Source: Nitrospira sp. (lineage in GTDB: Bacteria > Nitrospirota > Nitrospiria > Nitrospirales > Nitrospiraceae). Taken from it: a DNA stretch of 64,000 nt. Made by a program: the position numbers and the translations under genes. The notes under the pieces were generated by a model, which made no database searches, had not been told where the DNA came from, and saw only the letters and a list, made by a program, of their open reading frames with translations. The stretch covers positions 1 to 64,000 of the forward strand of contig VOPR01000018.1 in assembly GCA_009594995.1 (NCBI GenBank), written 5' to 3'. Of the stretch, positions 15,914-25,598 are shown in pieces; the stretch's first letter is position 1, and every line of letters begins with the position of its first letter.

Positions 15914-17137
15914 TTATGTACCAGGCGTATTGCGACGAGATGCAGTATCTCGAAATGTTCGGCCCCACCCTTTTCTCCCAAATCCCAACATGCCGAGGAT
16001 CTCAATCGAAAGCCGCCATGGAAGGAATACCGCAATGTACGGAATCCCAGCCAGAGTCTTAAGGGGAGACTGCGTATACATGGCGCCCAAGAGAAAATAT
16101 CCGGCCAAGGACCCAAGCACTCCAAGCGACCAGGGCAGGAGAAAGCTCCAAGCTGGATCCTGAGCGAGCACAACGCTGCAGACAATCGCAAACAGCGTCA
16201 TTGAGGCTTGACTGGAATAATTCGGAGCGGCCAGGGTCACGGCGCCGTCAATCAAATTCACTTTGCCTTTCGACAATCCTTCTATCAAGAGTCGCCGCGC
16301 GCCATTTGTCATTACCGCATACTTCCCTGTTGCCCACCGCAACCTCTGACGGGAAGCCTGCTTAAGCCCCTTCGACTCACGCGCAAAGACTCGAGCCAAG
16401 GAATTAAAATGAATCACCACGTCATGAAGTTGAAGTGACACAGAAAATTCCCAATCTTCCGCCACTGAAAAGGCCGACCACCCGTGCTGGTCCACGACGG
16501 ATCGACTGAGACACATTCCTGTTCCACTCAGCATCGCAGAACAACCGATCGCCTCCTTGCCTCCATAAAACAGGAAGTTTCGCAGCACGCTGGTCACCGC
16601 GATAACCCTTGTAAAAGGAGTTTCCCATGGGTTGGAAAGATAGTTATACCCCTGCTGAACTTCATGCCCTTTTGCGAGAGCATCATCAAAAGCCTCCAGC
16701 AAGCGAGGGTCAGCAAGACAGTCGGCATCAACGATGACCAAGGCATCAAACAACACGCCTTCCTTGCGCAGAACCTGCATGGCCCACGACATGGCCGCCC
16801 CTTTTCCGCCAGGCCCCTCATTACGCTCCAGGCACCGAGCGCCTCCGCTTCGCGCCACCTTCGCAGTATCATCGGCACAGCGATCTGCAATCACCACAAT
16901 CTGAACCAGATCTTTTGGATACTGCATGGAAGATACACTATGGAGAGTTTCCGGCAGTCCGTCTTCTTCGTTGTGGGCAGGAATGAGAATCAAAAAACGA
17001 GTCGTGCGGGGCTTTCGATAATCTGGGGCGGCAGATCGATGCAGAATAGCGAGTAATGCATGTCCCCATTGATAAACAGAAAAGAATGAAATGACCGCCA
17101 GGAGAAGGACACAAACGATGCCGAATAAATTAGTCAT
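15914..17137 (-). CDS. Family 2 glycosyltransferase, membrane-bound
   Basis: A 407-residue protein with an N-terminal membrane helix (about 5-30) and a GT-A domain opening with RFLILIPAHNEEDGLPETL. The metal-binding motif is VIVDADCLADP, the acceptor-site acidic pair lies in VAEDWEFSVSL and the processive-type QxxRW motif is RQRLRWATGK. Three or four hydrophobic helices close the C-terminus. This matches cellulose-synthase-like transferases that add a sugar on the cytoplasmic face. It is the last gene of the long minus-strand glycan run; the decayed IS element lies beyond its 3' end. Confidence 0.88.
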   Translation of the reverse strand: MTNLFGIVCVLLLAVISFFSVYQWGHALLAILHRSAAPDYRKPRTTRFLILIPAHNEEDGLPETLHSVSSMQYPKDLVQIVVIADRCADDTAKVARSGGARCLERNEGPGGKGAAMSWAMQVLRKEGVLFDALVIVDADCLADPRLLEAFDDALAKGHEVQQGYNYLSNPWETPFTRVIAVTSVLRNFLFYGGKEAIGCSAMLSGTGMCLSRSVVDQHGWSAFSVAEDWEFSVSLQLHDVVIHFNSLARVFARESKGLKQASRQRLRWATGKYAVMTNGARRLLIEGLSKGKVNLIDGAVTLAAPNYSSQASMTLFAIVCSVVLAQDPAWSFLLPWSLGVLGSLAGYFLLGAMYTQSPLKTLAGIPYIAVFLPWRLSIEILGMLGFGRKGWGRTFRDTASRRNTPGT

Positions 17138-17154
17138 GATGTCAGCCTAAATGA

Positions 17155-18318
17155 TTACCGTCTCGCTCCCAATGCGCATACCTGCTCATACAGCTCGGCG
17201 GTTTTACCTGCCATTGTGCCAGCGGTGAACTCTGTTTCTACACGAGTTCGCCCCGCGTTACCAATACTCGCTGCCAGAGTTGGGTCTTCACTCAATTGTT
17301 GAATTAACCTGGCAAGGGACGACGCGTCCGCTGGTTCAGCTAACAATCCAGTTCGTCCGTGTTCGATCACTTCTGGAATTCCTCCGACACGCGTAGCCAC
17401 AACCGGTCGTTGTAGTGCAAGTGCCTCGAGAAGAACCATAGGAATGCCTTCGTGCAAGGACGGCAACACAAACACATCCATCATGTTGATAAAATCATAG
17501 GACTCGGCCTGGTGACCGGTAAACTTTACAAGCGCTTCAAGCCCCAGTCGACGAACCTCACCTTCCAGGTGGCCGCGCAATGGTCCATCACCTACAATCA
17601 AAAGATTCACAGCCCGATGTGATCGATGCAGAATGTCTATGGCTTCCAACAATACCGCGTGACCTTTCACAGGTACGAGCCGCCCCACAGTACCCACTAA
17701 CATGGCCGTTTCCGCCAAGTGCCATTCTTTACGTTTCTCGAGCCGTGCAGTTCTGACCTGAACGATTTCTAAATCGATACCATTGTGAATGCGCACCACC
17801 CGAGTTGCTCCATAGACCCGGACCAACGCCCGTTCAATATCTGAAGATACCGCAATGATCTTATCAACAAGGGACCCAACCACCAACCTGTCCACTATCG
17901 TGTAAAGAGACATGTTCACATTGCTGAGCCCCTTGAAAGGCTCGGGCATACCGTGGACAACTCTGATGACATGAGGAACTCCTATACATCGGGCAGCCAC
18001 AGTGGCGAGAATAGAATCCTTATATTTGTGCGTGTGTACAATATCAGGTCGAATCGTTCGGAATATTTTGGCCAGGTGATATGCAACGGTAAGAGGGTTG
18101 TGGGTTTTTTCGGAAATGACGACAACCGACAGCGAAAGCTTCCGGAGTTCTGCCGCCAACCTTCCTTCATTAAACAAGATAACGGAACAATCGAGCTTTT
18201 CCAATCGCACTAGGTACGTGAGAAGTGCAAGCAAATGAACTTCCGCCCCCGCCCATAAGTCTCCCATTGCCACATGACAGACTTTTACACGAGCACCAAC
18301 TGTCTTCGACTTATCCAT
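17155..18318 (-). CDS. Family 4 glycosyltransferase
   Basis: A 387-residue GT-B enzyme. The N-terminal domain opens with VKVCHVAMGDLWAGAEVHLL and the C-terminal nucleotide-sugar domain has VGRLVPVKGHAVLLEAI, then LPSLHEGIPMVLLEALA with the EX7E glutamates and VATRVGGIPEVIEHG. It probably retains the anomeric configuration of the donor. The ATG at 18318 is chosen because it avoids overlap with the upstream gene; the frame stays open to 18369, which would add 17 residues and overlap by 22 bases. Confidence 0.88.
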   Translation of the reverse strand: MDKSKTVGARVKVCHVAMGDLWAGAEVHLLALLTYLVRLEKLDCSVILFNEGRLAAELRKLSLSVVVISEKTHNPLTVAYHLAKIFRTIRPDIVHTHKYKDSILATVAARCIGVPHVIRVVHGMPEPFKGLSNVNMSLYTIVDRLVVGSLVDKIIAVSSDIERALVRVYGATRVVRIHNGIDLEIVQVRTARLEKRKEWHLAETAMLVGTVGRLVPVKGHAVLLEAIDILHRSHRAVNLLIVGDGPLRGHLEGEVRRLGLEALVKFTGHQAESYDFINMMDVFVLPSLHEGIPMVLLEALALQRPVVATRVGGIPEVIEHGRTGLLAEPADASSLARLIQQLSEDPTLAASIGNAGRTRVETEFTAGTMAGKTAELYEQVCALGARR

Positions 18319-18347
18319 GAGAACAGAGTGGGAACCTAAGGATCTAT

Positions 18348-19472
18348 TTACGAACCTGTGCGCAGGCATTCTGCATAGAGTGATTGATACGCATTCACCA
18401 TGGTTTGCAAACTGAACTGCCGTTGCGCGCGACGTTTTCCCTGTTCGCCAAATTCTGCCGCCAGATGCCGATCCTTCAGCAATGTGATCAAACTCTCAGC
18501 CAACGCATGACTCTCTTTTGGCGGAACCAGAAACCCGGTCTCTCCGTCGATCACGATCTCGGGATTGCCTCCCACGCGGGTGGCAATCACCGGCTTTCCG
18601 GCCATCATGGCTTCGAGAATCGCCATCGACAGACCTTCTGAAAGAGAGGGAAGGACGAATACATCGAGCAGTGCAAGGATTCTAGGAATGTCTTGTCTTA
18701 AACCGAGAAAATGGACTCGCTTGTCCAAGCCAAGCCGACTGACCTGTTGTTTGAGATCGCTCTCTAAATGCCCTCTTCCTGCAAACACAAAAGAGGTGTC
18801 GGGATATGTTTCAAGCACCGCAGGAATGGCATCAATAAGGTATTGGTGCCCTTTGACGGGGTACAAATTTCCCACGACCCCGATCACCCGATCACTCTCC
18901 GGGAGATTCATCTCTCTTCTGCACGCTTCAACCTCGGCGGGATCCGGAGTTGGTGGCACATTGACACCATTGTAAAGAACGGTGATACGAGTTGAAACAA
19001 TGCCCACGTTCTCCACAATAAACCGCTTGAGGTCCTCAGACACTGCAACCATAGTAGCTCGGTGACTGACCCACCGATACGCCAGGCGACGTCTGAGCTT
19101 TTCCCCAAAGTAGTGCTTCCCATGGACAGTCGCTACCAGTGGAATTCCCAGATAGGCCGCGACGGCAGTGCCCTGCACATTTGCGTCAAATTCATGTGCA
19201 TGAATCAGGTCGACATGCTCATCTATCAATAGATCTCGAAATCGCCGTGCCCATCGCCAATCCGTCATCCCTTGAGTAGGAATCACATAGGTGGGAATCC
19301 CACGACTGTGGGTTCTCTCCTGAAGCCAGCCTGGACGAAATACACAAAGCACCCCTCGATACTTCGCTGGGTCCATGGAAGACGCCAAATTGCTGATAAC
19401 CTGCTCAGCCCCGCCTGGACCACTGCTCGTCGAAAGAAATAGAATGGTCTTAATGCTGTTGTTCTTCGACAT
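18348..19472 (-). CDS. Family 4 glycosyltransferase
   Basis: A 374-residue GT-B protein. It begins near KTILFLSTSSGPGGAEQVIS, a donor-distal glycine loop. The C-terminal half has VVGNLYPVKGHQYLIDAI and LPSLSEGLSMAILEAMMAG with the EX7E motif, then VIATRVGGNPEIVIDG. It resembles its downstream neighbour at 17155 in motif order but the two are clearly diverged. An in-frame TTG at 19499 is a possible longer start; the ATG at 19472 places the family-typical first strand near the N-terminus. Confidence 0.88.
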   Translation of the reverse strand: MSKNNSIKTILFLSTSSGPGGAEQVISNLASSMDPAKYRGVLCVFRPGWLQERTHSRGIPTYVIPTQGMTDWRWARRFRDLLIDEHVDLIHAHEFDANVQGTAVAAYLGIPLVATVHGKHYFGEKLRRRLAYRWVSHRATMVAVSEDLKRFIVENVGIVSTRITVLYNGVNVPPTPDPAEVEACRREMNLPESDRVIGVVGNLYPVKGHQYLIDAIPAVLETYPDTSFVFAGRGHLESDLKQQVSRLGLDKRVHFLGLRQDIPRILALLDVFVLPSLSEGLSMAILEAMMAGKPVIATRVGGNPEIVIDGETGFLVPPKESHALAESLITLLKDRHLAAEFGEQGKRRAQRQFSLQTMVNAYQSLYAECLRTGS

Positions 19473-19552
19473 GCTTACGAGGTCTGTTCGTTCGACCAAC
19501 GAGTACAGTTGGTGCGGAAACCGCCTGCCATGGCGCTGCCTTCTTATTCCCT

Positions 19553-20917
19553 TTATCTCACGGGACGAGGTCGCATCCAGGGAGACACTTTGGGAGCGAG
19601 GTTGGTGGAGACGGTGGCATCCTTTTGGGACGCCGCATAAGTTTGCGTAGAGTTTCTAAGCGCTACAGCCAAACCCATCAAAATCCAGAACGTTGGGTAA
19701 TATAGCGTGGAAATAAACGTACTCGTTGCGAGATACCCGATCATGCCGCCTAAAATTGCGTTACCGAACAGAGTAGCCCGTAGGACCTCGGCGCTCTTGA
19801 GCAGTTGCTGCTGACCAGAGGCGGCTCGTGCTCCCTCTGGCAAAAGCAAAAGCGTCACTCTTGTATCTTTATAGCTGAGGTATACCATTGAGCCAAAAAT
19901 GATAACCCCTATCAATCCTAGTTCAGGCATCAAAGTAAAATATAACGAATGTGCCTGTCGGCCGGATAGTGACTTTGTTTGCCAAGTCCTTCCTCCCAGA
20001 TATTCCCCGATCGTCCATGGGAAATTCCCCTGTCCGACGCCAAAAACAGGATTGGCCATAAACATTTCCCAGCCTATCCCCCACGTGAACATTCGTTGCC
20101 CGGCCGTCCCTGATTCCATAGTGCTATCGTCTGTAATTGACCCGATACGGTCCCAATACTCTTGTGGAGCGGCGACAAGCACAAGCCCCATGAGACAGAT
20201 GCCTAATACGAGGGACAAAATCTTTCTAGGCGAATACAACCAGCAATAAGTTCCCAGTGCAAGCAGGCCTAGGAACGCCCCACGTGAGGACGTGGAAACA
20301 ACCGTCATAACAAACAGGCCAACCAGAGCAATATACATAAACTTTGCTCGTTGGGTGATTGCTGCTTGATACATGAAGAAGGCGACCGGGACCGCCACGT
20401 TCATTTCCATTCCAAAGTCATTTTCGTCTCCCAACCAACCTCCAACCCCTTGCCCATGATGCAAAATTCCATTTATTCCAAGAAATGCGTGGACGCCTAG
20501 CCACATGAATATGAGCTTCTGCATGCGGTCGGTGGTGTTCACAAACGTAACGATCCCTAAATAAAAAAAGAAATATAATGCCATTTCCTTTAAGGTCATC
20601 AACGCCCAGTAGTTATTGTTGGCAAATGGAACCCATAGTGCCATGTAACCAAGCAATAACAACCACAGCTTAGTTTGCAGGTTAGAAAAAGCCGATTTAC
20701 CCGAAACCAAGACAGCGACTAGTAGAGACACGTCAAGGAGAGTTGGGATGGGAACTGCTTTCAGCGGCGGCAAAACGTCCTGCGGGCGTCCAAACTCAAA
20801 TAGCATTGCCAACATAACAAGGTAAAATCCAATAGTGGAATCTTTATTTGCAGCCTGAAGTCGCACCGCGGCTCCAAACTGAGCGCCAGCAGACGTCTGC
20901 CTATTTGCATGGATCAT
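19553..20917 (-). CDS. O-antigen ligase / Wzy-like polymerase membrane protein
   Basis: A 454-residue protein with about eleven to twelve membrane helices. The large periplasmic loop follows SSRGAFLGLLALG, the conserved Arg-containing entry of the Wzy_C/WaaL domain, and contains GIGWEMFMANPVFGVGQGNF with an HS-type His later (RQAHSLYFTLMPELG). In this family the loop joins lipid-linked glycan to an acceptor (ligase) or to a growing chain (polymerase). No other polymerase candidate occurs in the locus, so a Wzy-type role is likely. XrtA loci also carry O-glycosylation ligase-like members of this family. Confidence 0.82.
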   Translation of the reverse strand: MIHANRQTSAGAQFGAAVRLQAANKDSTIGFYLVMLAMLFEFGRPQDVLPPLKAVPIPTLLDVSLLVAVLVSGKSAFSNLQTKLWLLLLGYMALWVPFANNNYWALMTLKEMALYFFFYLGIVTFVNTTDRMQKLIFMWLGVHAFLGINGILHHGQGVGGWLGDENDFGMEMNVAVPVAFFMYQAAITQRAKFMYIALVGLFVMTVVSTSSRGAFLGLLALGTYCWLYSPRKILSLVLGICLMGLVLVAAPQEYWDRIGSITDDSTMESGTAGQRMFTWGIGWEMFMANPVFGVGQGNFPWTIGEYLGGRTWQTKSLSGRQAHSLYFTLMPELGLIGVIIFGSMVYLSYKDTRVTLLLLPEGARAASGQQQLLKSAEVLRATLFGNAILGGMIGYLATSTFISTLYYPTFWILMGLAVALRNSTQTYAASQKDATVSTNLAPKVSPWMRPRPVR

Positions 20918-20957
20918 TGAAAGTTCCGCATCCGACGAACAAATCCATCAGGAATGA

Positions 20958-21704
20958 CTAAGGCAATTTCCTCAGTGCCACAATCATATTGGTTCGAAAA
21001 TTACGTAATGGCTGAGTCATGAGCAGCCGTATCCACAATAGTTCCAAGGCGGCCAGAGGTGGGATCATGGCAAAAATAGCATCAGTAGCAATCAAGTCGA
21101 GCTGTACGATCTCGAAGCCATTTGCCTGAGCTAGAGCCTTCACCTGGGACTCAGTATTGGCTTTGTAGTGCGTAGGAAAGACATCGTGCTCTTCACGGCC
21201 TTCAAGTAAATAAATCAACTTGCCCTTGAGCCACTCCGGCACGAATTTCGAAAGAATAACACCGTAGCCATAAGCGTTCGGCGTATGAAACAGGAATACG
21301 CCTTTCGGCTTCAGAATTCGACTAATCTCTCTGAACTGTTCATTGGGATTGTCGAGATGTTCAACGACCATATTTGCCGTCACAAGGTCGAATGCTTCGC
21401 TCCTAAACGGCAACTTGGTGACATCACCGCGTAACTTCTTGGTGATGTTGCGATGTGCTTTCAAAGATGGCAGGTCATAGTCAATCCCGAATATGGCCTT
21501 GCAGGTTTTCACGAGCTGCCGTTCCTCGTTGATTCGCCAACTTGGAAGAATGGAATGCCCGCAACCAATTTCCACCCATTCAACTGATGGTGTGACATAT
21601 CGCTTCAGAGCATCCTCATACCAAGACTGAGAATACTTGAGTGTCGGTGCGAGCATCCTTCGTAACGTCCAATAAACATTATACAATCGTGACCGTAGGT
21701 TCAT
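20958..21704 (-). CDS. Class I SAM-dependent methyltransferase
   Basis: A 248-residue Rossmann methyltransferase. Motif I is VEIGCGHSILP near residue 42, an acidic residue follows in FGIDYDLPSL, and the motif after it is LVTANMVVEHLDNP. A typical methyltransferase-11 body ends with ISRILKPKGVFLFHTPN. It starts at an ATGA overlap with the upstream phosphatase gene. Its place among glycosyltransferases suggests methylation of a sugar hydroxyl or lipid-linked glycan; the substrate cannot be told. Confidence 0.85.
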   Translation of the reverse strand: MNLRSRLYNVYWTLRRMLAPTLKYSQSWYEDALKRYVTPSVEWVEIGCGHSILPSWRINEERQLVKTCKAIFGIDYDLPSLKAHRNITKKLRGDVTKLPFRSEAFDLVTANMVVEHLDNPNEQFREISRILKPKGVFLFHTPNAYGYGVILSKFVPEWLKGKLIYLLEGREEHDVFPTHYKANTESQVKALAQANGFEIVQLDLIATDAIFAMIPPLAALELLWIRLLMTQPLRNFRTNMIVALRKLP

Positions 21705-22381
21705 ATCGATGTCGGGCCTCCCTTACTCTTTTCGTGTATACTCTGCCCCCATTTAGACCCGCCGATCGCACCTTGCACGCTTACAGACTGTATTTGGGTG
21801 ATAAGCACATCACACGCTTGCTTAATCATCGAGAAGCAGGTTTGAAAATCTTCCAGGGTTCCGCTATAGGGGTCGGCGACCTCCCGGACAGATTGATCGT
21901 AAAATTGCCGTAGCAGAAATACTTTGGGCCCAGCCTGCGGATACAGCTTGATAATCCTGTTTCGCTGCCGCCACTCCATAACTAGAATCATGTCAGCCCG
22001 TTCCACCTGTTCTTTGTGCAACGGTTGGGTCGCATGTTGGTTGAGCACCAATCCACCCTGAGTACCCACGACCTGCGCAAGCGGATGTGCCGGCTTCCCA
22101 AAAGATGTTTCCAGGCCTGCCGAGTAGACATCAACCGGCAAACCACTTTTCTTTACCTGATCCTTTAGATAGGCTTCTGCCAATGGACTTCGGCAGATAT
22201 TTCCCTTACACACCACAAGGATAGCACGCGCCGGATGTGGAAAAACTTGGCGATTGAGAAGAACCCGATATCGCCAATGGTCCAACGCCCCGTTCACAGC
22301 TTTTTTCATTGAGCGGGCAAGTTCCCGCACATTTCTCGCAGGTAATTTGATCTCGGAACGGGAATCAGCCTGCAACATCAC
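21701..22381 (-). CDS. Low-molecular-weight protein tyrosine phosphatase (Wzb-like)
   Basis: A 226-residue protein with the phosphatase loop VVCKGNICRSPLAEAYL (nucleophile Cys 58, Arg 64) and the general acid in VADPYSG. In polysaccharide systems this enzyme dephosphorylates the tyrosine autokinase, here presumably the fused kinase at 52571. The N-terminus is about 50 residues longer than the usual 150-residue enzyme; an internal Met at residue 25 could be the real start. It is coupled by a 4-base overlap to the methyltransferase downstream. Confidence 0.9.
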   Translation of the reverse strand: MMLQADSRSEIKLPARNVRELARSMKKAVNGALDHWRYRVLLNRQVFPHPARAILVVCKGNICRSPLAEAYLKDQVKKSGLPVDVYSAGLETSFGKPAHPLAQVVGTQGGLVLNQHATQPLHKEQVERADMILVMEWRQRNRIIKLYPQAGPKVFLLRQFYDQSVREVADPYSGTLEDFQTCFSMIKQACDVLITQIQSVSVQGAIGGSKWGQSIHEKSKGGPTSI

Positions 22382-22386
22382 TACTC

Positions 22387-23574
22387 CTATGCCAACTTGA
22401 TGTATCGCAACATCTCGAAGCGACTGGGGGCAGGATCGTCAAAATCTTCTACTTCATAGAACAGATCTCGTTCAAAAAAACGACAGAACGACATGAAAGA
22501 ACGAAATTTCGATGGAGCCCCAGGGGGAAGATTCAGCGTACGATCACGCTTTTTCACACGCATCACCAATTGATCCAGATCACCTAACAGCCATCGGGAC
22601 TTTACACCGATGCGATATCCATTCTCAGGGACAGTTTGCGCGTTCCCCATTGCCATTTCGAGCAGCAGTAAAGGGAAATTCACACCTGCATCCACAGCCA
22701 ATTGCAGCGATCCCCAAAACCGTCCGTTAATCTCCATCAGCAAAGGTCGCTGAGTGACCTGATCCACCTTGAACTCCACCATGGCAACCCCGTGCCACTT
22801 CACAGGCTGCAATAATTTGAGAGTAGCTTCAACCATGGCTTTCGGCAAGGCAATACTTTCGCGCAACACACTGACTCCGCCGGAAGGTGGCCGTTCACGC
22901 AGTCTTCGGTGCGCAAACATGCCCAATGGTGTGCCCTCCTGCATCAGCACAAACAGTCCCTCACCTGCCCCTACCACACGCTGCTGGATCAAAGACGGCG
23001 CTCTCAGGTAGGCTTTTTCGTGATACAACCTCAGCAGATCTTCACGAGATTCGGCATAACAGACACTGGTTTTCTTCCACTGACCACCATCCTTCAACAA
23101 AGAACACCCAGGCTTTACCACCACCGGAAAAGCAGTGATCGTGTCTAGAATCCCTTCCAACTTTCCATCCGGGACAAAAATCGTTTCGGGGATGCCCACG
23201 CCTTCTGATACCGCTCGTTGCATCAGGCGATACTTATCGGAAATCTCCTGAAAGACTTCGGCGGGAGGAGACGGCAGCCTTGTAAAGTGCTCAAATTGCG
23301 CACGTTCAGGGCCTATGACATGCATAGCAATATCAGATATTGGAAATACGGCGTCGACATCATGCCCCCGAACCATCTCCAGTAGCGTAGCCACGAAGCC
23401 TTCGGGGTCCTGATAGGGAGAGGGATAGACAAAATTCTTTTGGCAATAACGAGAAGAGCCCGCGAGCGACCGCTGAGTGTCAGCACCGACGATTACCTCA
23501 ACCTGCTTGCGGCCGAGCGCTCTTGTCACCGCAAGTGCAGCCCGCTCATTGCCATCGGTTATCAGCACCCTCAC
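22387..23574 (-). CDS. ATP-grasp carboxylate ligase-like protein
   Basis: A 395-residue protein with an N-terminal preATP-grasp domain (VRVLITDGNERAALAVTRAL, then a YPSPYQDPEGF loop) and an ATP-grasp body: FPVVVKPGCSLL, LIQQRVVGAGEGLFVLMQ, and MVEFKVDQVTQRPLLMEING, which holds the metal-binding Glu and Asn. The GTG at 23574 has AGGGG 8 bases upstream and is preferred to an upstream Met that would overlap the deacetylase gene. ATP-grasp ligases join a carboxylate to an amine through an acyl phosphate. Placed between a deacetylase and a phosphatase, it could amide-link a group to a free amino sugar, but the substrate is unknown. Confidence 0.82.
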   Translation of the reverse strand: MRVLITDGNERAALAVTRALGRKQVEVIVGADTQRSLAGSSRYCQKNFVYPSPYQDPEGFVATLLEMVRGHDVDAVFPISDIAMHVIGPERAQFEHFTRLPSPPAEVFQEISDKYRLMQRAVSEGVGIPETIFVPDGKLEGILDTITAFPVVVKPGCSLLKDGGQWKKTSVCYAESREDLLRLYHEKAYLRAPSLIQQRVVGAGEGLFVLMQEGTPLGMFAHRRLRERPPSGGVSVLRESIALPKAMVEATLKLLQPVKWHGVAMVEFKVDQVTQRPLLMEINGRFWGSLQLAVDAGVNFPLLLLEMAMGNAQTVPENGYRIGVKSRWLLGDLDQLVMRVKKRDRTLNLPPGAPSKFRSFMSFCRFFERDLFYEVEDFDDPAPSRFEMLRYIKLA

Positions 23575-23614
23575 TGATGATCCCCTATCATGAACGACTC
23601 TTGCGTCAGCACCT

Positions 23615-24658
23615 TCATGCCGAAACCGGCGAGGGACCAAACACACGCCATGAAAACAATGGGATGGTGTTGGTTATGTCATTGTGAATCCCCACGCGGC
23701 GAATGGCATACTTATTTTCTGGCGTAGAACCTTCTACTCCCATTCTCACGGAACAGGCAGCCTCATACCCGCAGGCCTGAACTTGTCGCTGAATAGGCTC
23801 GTCACTATTACCATTGGGATAGCAAAAGACCGGCACATAGTTGACGCCTTGTTCCAATAACACCTGCCTCGATTTCGTAAGTTCAACAGAGACGTCATCC
23901 GATGTGATTGTGGTCAGAATGCGGTGCGAGCAGGAGTGTGATCCAAATGAAATGCCTTCCTGTGACATTTCACGTACCTCGTCCCAATTCACAATGACCC
24001 GTTCCTGTGGCAGCGTGACGCCCAGCCCGGCTGCCAATCCGTCTACCAATGCATGGATTCGTTCGATCGGTAAATGTTTGCACTGCTCAATGACTCGATC
24101 GGTGACCTGTTCTCCACCTTCCATAGCCGCAACGAACGGGGCACTGCCGTCCAAATATTCCGCAAATACCTTTCCAATTTTTCTCGCTGTTTCAGGTGTC
24201 AGTTTTCTGCCAGACAGAATCTTGAAGAGAATCGCCAGTTGATCAGGCCAAAACCATCGCTCACTTCCCACGTAGTCGGTAGGAAGAAATATCGTGGCGG
24301 GAACCCCAGATTTCTTCAACACTGGATACGCATACCGGTAATTATCCAACCAACCATCATCGAAGGTGACCACACAATACCGGGCACGGGCATCCCATGT
24401 GCCTGATTGCCAGAGATCCAGCAGCTGCTGCAGGGAAAGAAGCGTAAAGTTCTGCTGAAGAAAAGACATGTGCTGAGCAAAAACATTGTCGAGTACATAC
24501 ATTCCTGGCTGCACACAATGACGAGAGACATCCTTTGGGGCCAGTACCCGGTGATACATGAGCATGACGACCTTGCCCCGATGCCGCCAGTGGAACGCAC
24601 GAATGCCATAAAAGAGGCCGGCCACAGAAATCTTGGCCAGATGTTTCAATCTACTCAC
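23615..24658 (-). CDS. NodB-family polysaccharide deacetylase
   Basis: A 347-residue protein with the NodB fold: VVMLMYHRVL at the start, the catalytic/metal motif VVTFDDGWLDNYRY near residue 98 and the zinc His pair in ISFGSHSCSHRILT. The DDG and HxxxH motifs of active carbohydrate esterase family 4 members are kept. It removes N-acetyl groups from hexosamine residues. No clear signal peptide is visible, so it may act on lipid-linked precursors at the inner leaflet. It is followed by the ATP-grasp gene after 40 bases. Confidence 0.88.
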   Translation of the reverse strand: MSRLKHLAKISVAGLFYGIRAFHWRHRGKVVMLMYHRVLAPKDVSRHCVQPGMYVLDNVFAQHMSFLQQNFTLLSLQQLLDLWQSGTWDARARYCVVTFDDGWLDNYRYAYPVLKKSGVPATIFLPTDYVGSERWFWPDQLAILFKILSGRKLTPETARKIGKVFAEYLDGSAPFVAAMEGGEQVTDRVIEQCKHLPIERIHALVDGLAAGLGVTLPQERVIVNWDEVREMSQEGISFGSHSCSHRILTTITSDDVSVELTKSRQVLLEQGVNYVPVFCYPNGNSDEPIQRQVQACGYEAACSVRMGVEGSTPENKYAIRRVGIHNDITNTIPLFSWRVFGPSPVSA

Positions 24659-24803
24659 AAATTAATCCATCTTGCATAGTGAGTCTTACTTGCTACTTCC
24701 AAAGAATTTCGATGACGAACCTGCAACATGCGGCCACCTCAGCTACCTCATCAATAGTTCCAGAGAACTGCTCAGACTCAAGTGCGATAGAAGAATCGGC
24801 ACA

Positions 24804-25598
24804 CTAGCGCCCCACATTACTACCGTCGGGATCCAAGTAGACCACTGTATACTCCCCTGATCGCCCTAAGCGATGGCGATGACCTGAAAGGACCTCTGAC
24901 ATAGCTAGGCTGCAGCCGGGCTCAATATTGTCGTGCAACTCGACGGCAATCATCCCTATATGATCAATCCACTCGGATGCCCCATTCTGAAATACTTCCT
25001 TTTCCGAGCCTTCTACGTCGATTTTTAGTAGATCAATGCGTTGATTCTTAAAATATTGCATCAGCCCTGCAACACCTTGGGCCCTAAGCGACTTAGGATG
25101 ACCATTTTCCACTTCAACCACCCTGAATGCCCAGGGCTCATCCGTGGGATTAACAATAGCAACTTGTGCCTCTCCAGACCACAACGCCGTTTTCGTGCAG
25201 CTGATATTAGGGTAGGCCTTTGTATTCAAGGTTAGTAACTCAAAGTTAGCCTGATCAATTTCCAATGCCAAAATCTTTGCGCCAGGAAATCGGTGAGCAA
25301 AATAAATAGAAGCAAGGCCAATATTAGCGCCAGCATCGACAATATTCCGCGGCGACGTCAGGATATCAAACCCTAACTCCCCATCAACAAAAATTTGGAT
25401 GAACGCTAACACGTCTGAAGTCCCGGCTCGCAGAAAAATCGGAAACTCCAAACCTGGAACACGTACTTCGTGAAGAGTGCCTCGAACTGCATTGACGTGT
25501 TGGCGGAGGCGAATCCACAACAAAAACCCGTCCAACTGTCCATATCTCTTACGATATTTCCGGCTTGCTTCAGCAACTTTTGCCAATGTCCGCAACAT
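24804..25598 (-). CDS. FkbM-family methyltransferase
   Basis: A 264-residue SAM-dependent methyltransferase. Motif I is IVDAGANIGLASIYFAHRF, the adenosine-binding acidic residue lies in ILALEIDQANFELL, and the family-typical LLKIDVEGSEKEVFQ is near residue 190. FkbM-type enzymes O-methylate sugars or other hydroxyls. A more AT-rich composition than the secretion genes and free-standing flanks (145 bases downstream, 541 upstream) suggest that it was added to the locus separately. Confidence 0.9.
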   Translation of the reverse strand: MLRTLAKVAEASRKYRKRYGQLDGFLLWIRLRQHVNAVRGTLHEVRVPGLEFPIFLRAGTSDVLAFIQIFVDGELGFDILTSPRNIVDAGANIGLASIYFAHRFPGAKILALEIDQANFELLTLNTKAYPNISCTKTALWSGEAQVAIVNPTDEPWAFRVVEVENGHPKSLRAQGVAGLMQYFKNQRIDLLKIDVEGSEKEVFQNGASEWIDHIGMIAVELHDNIEPGCSLAMSEVLSGHRHRLGRSGEYTVVYLDPDGSNVGR

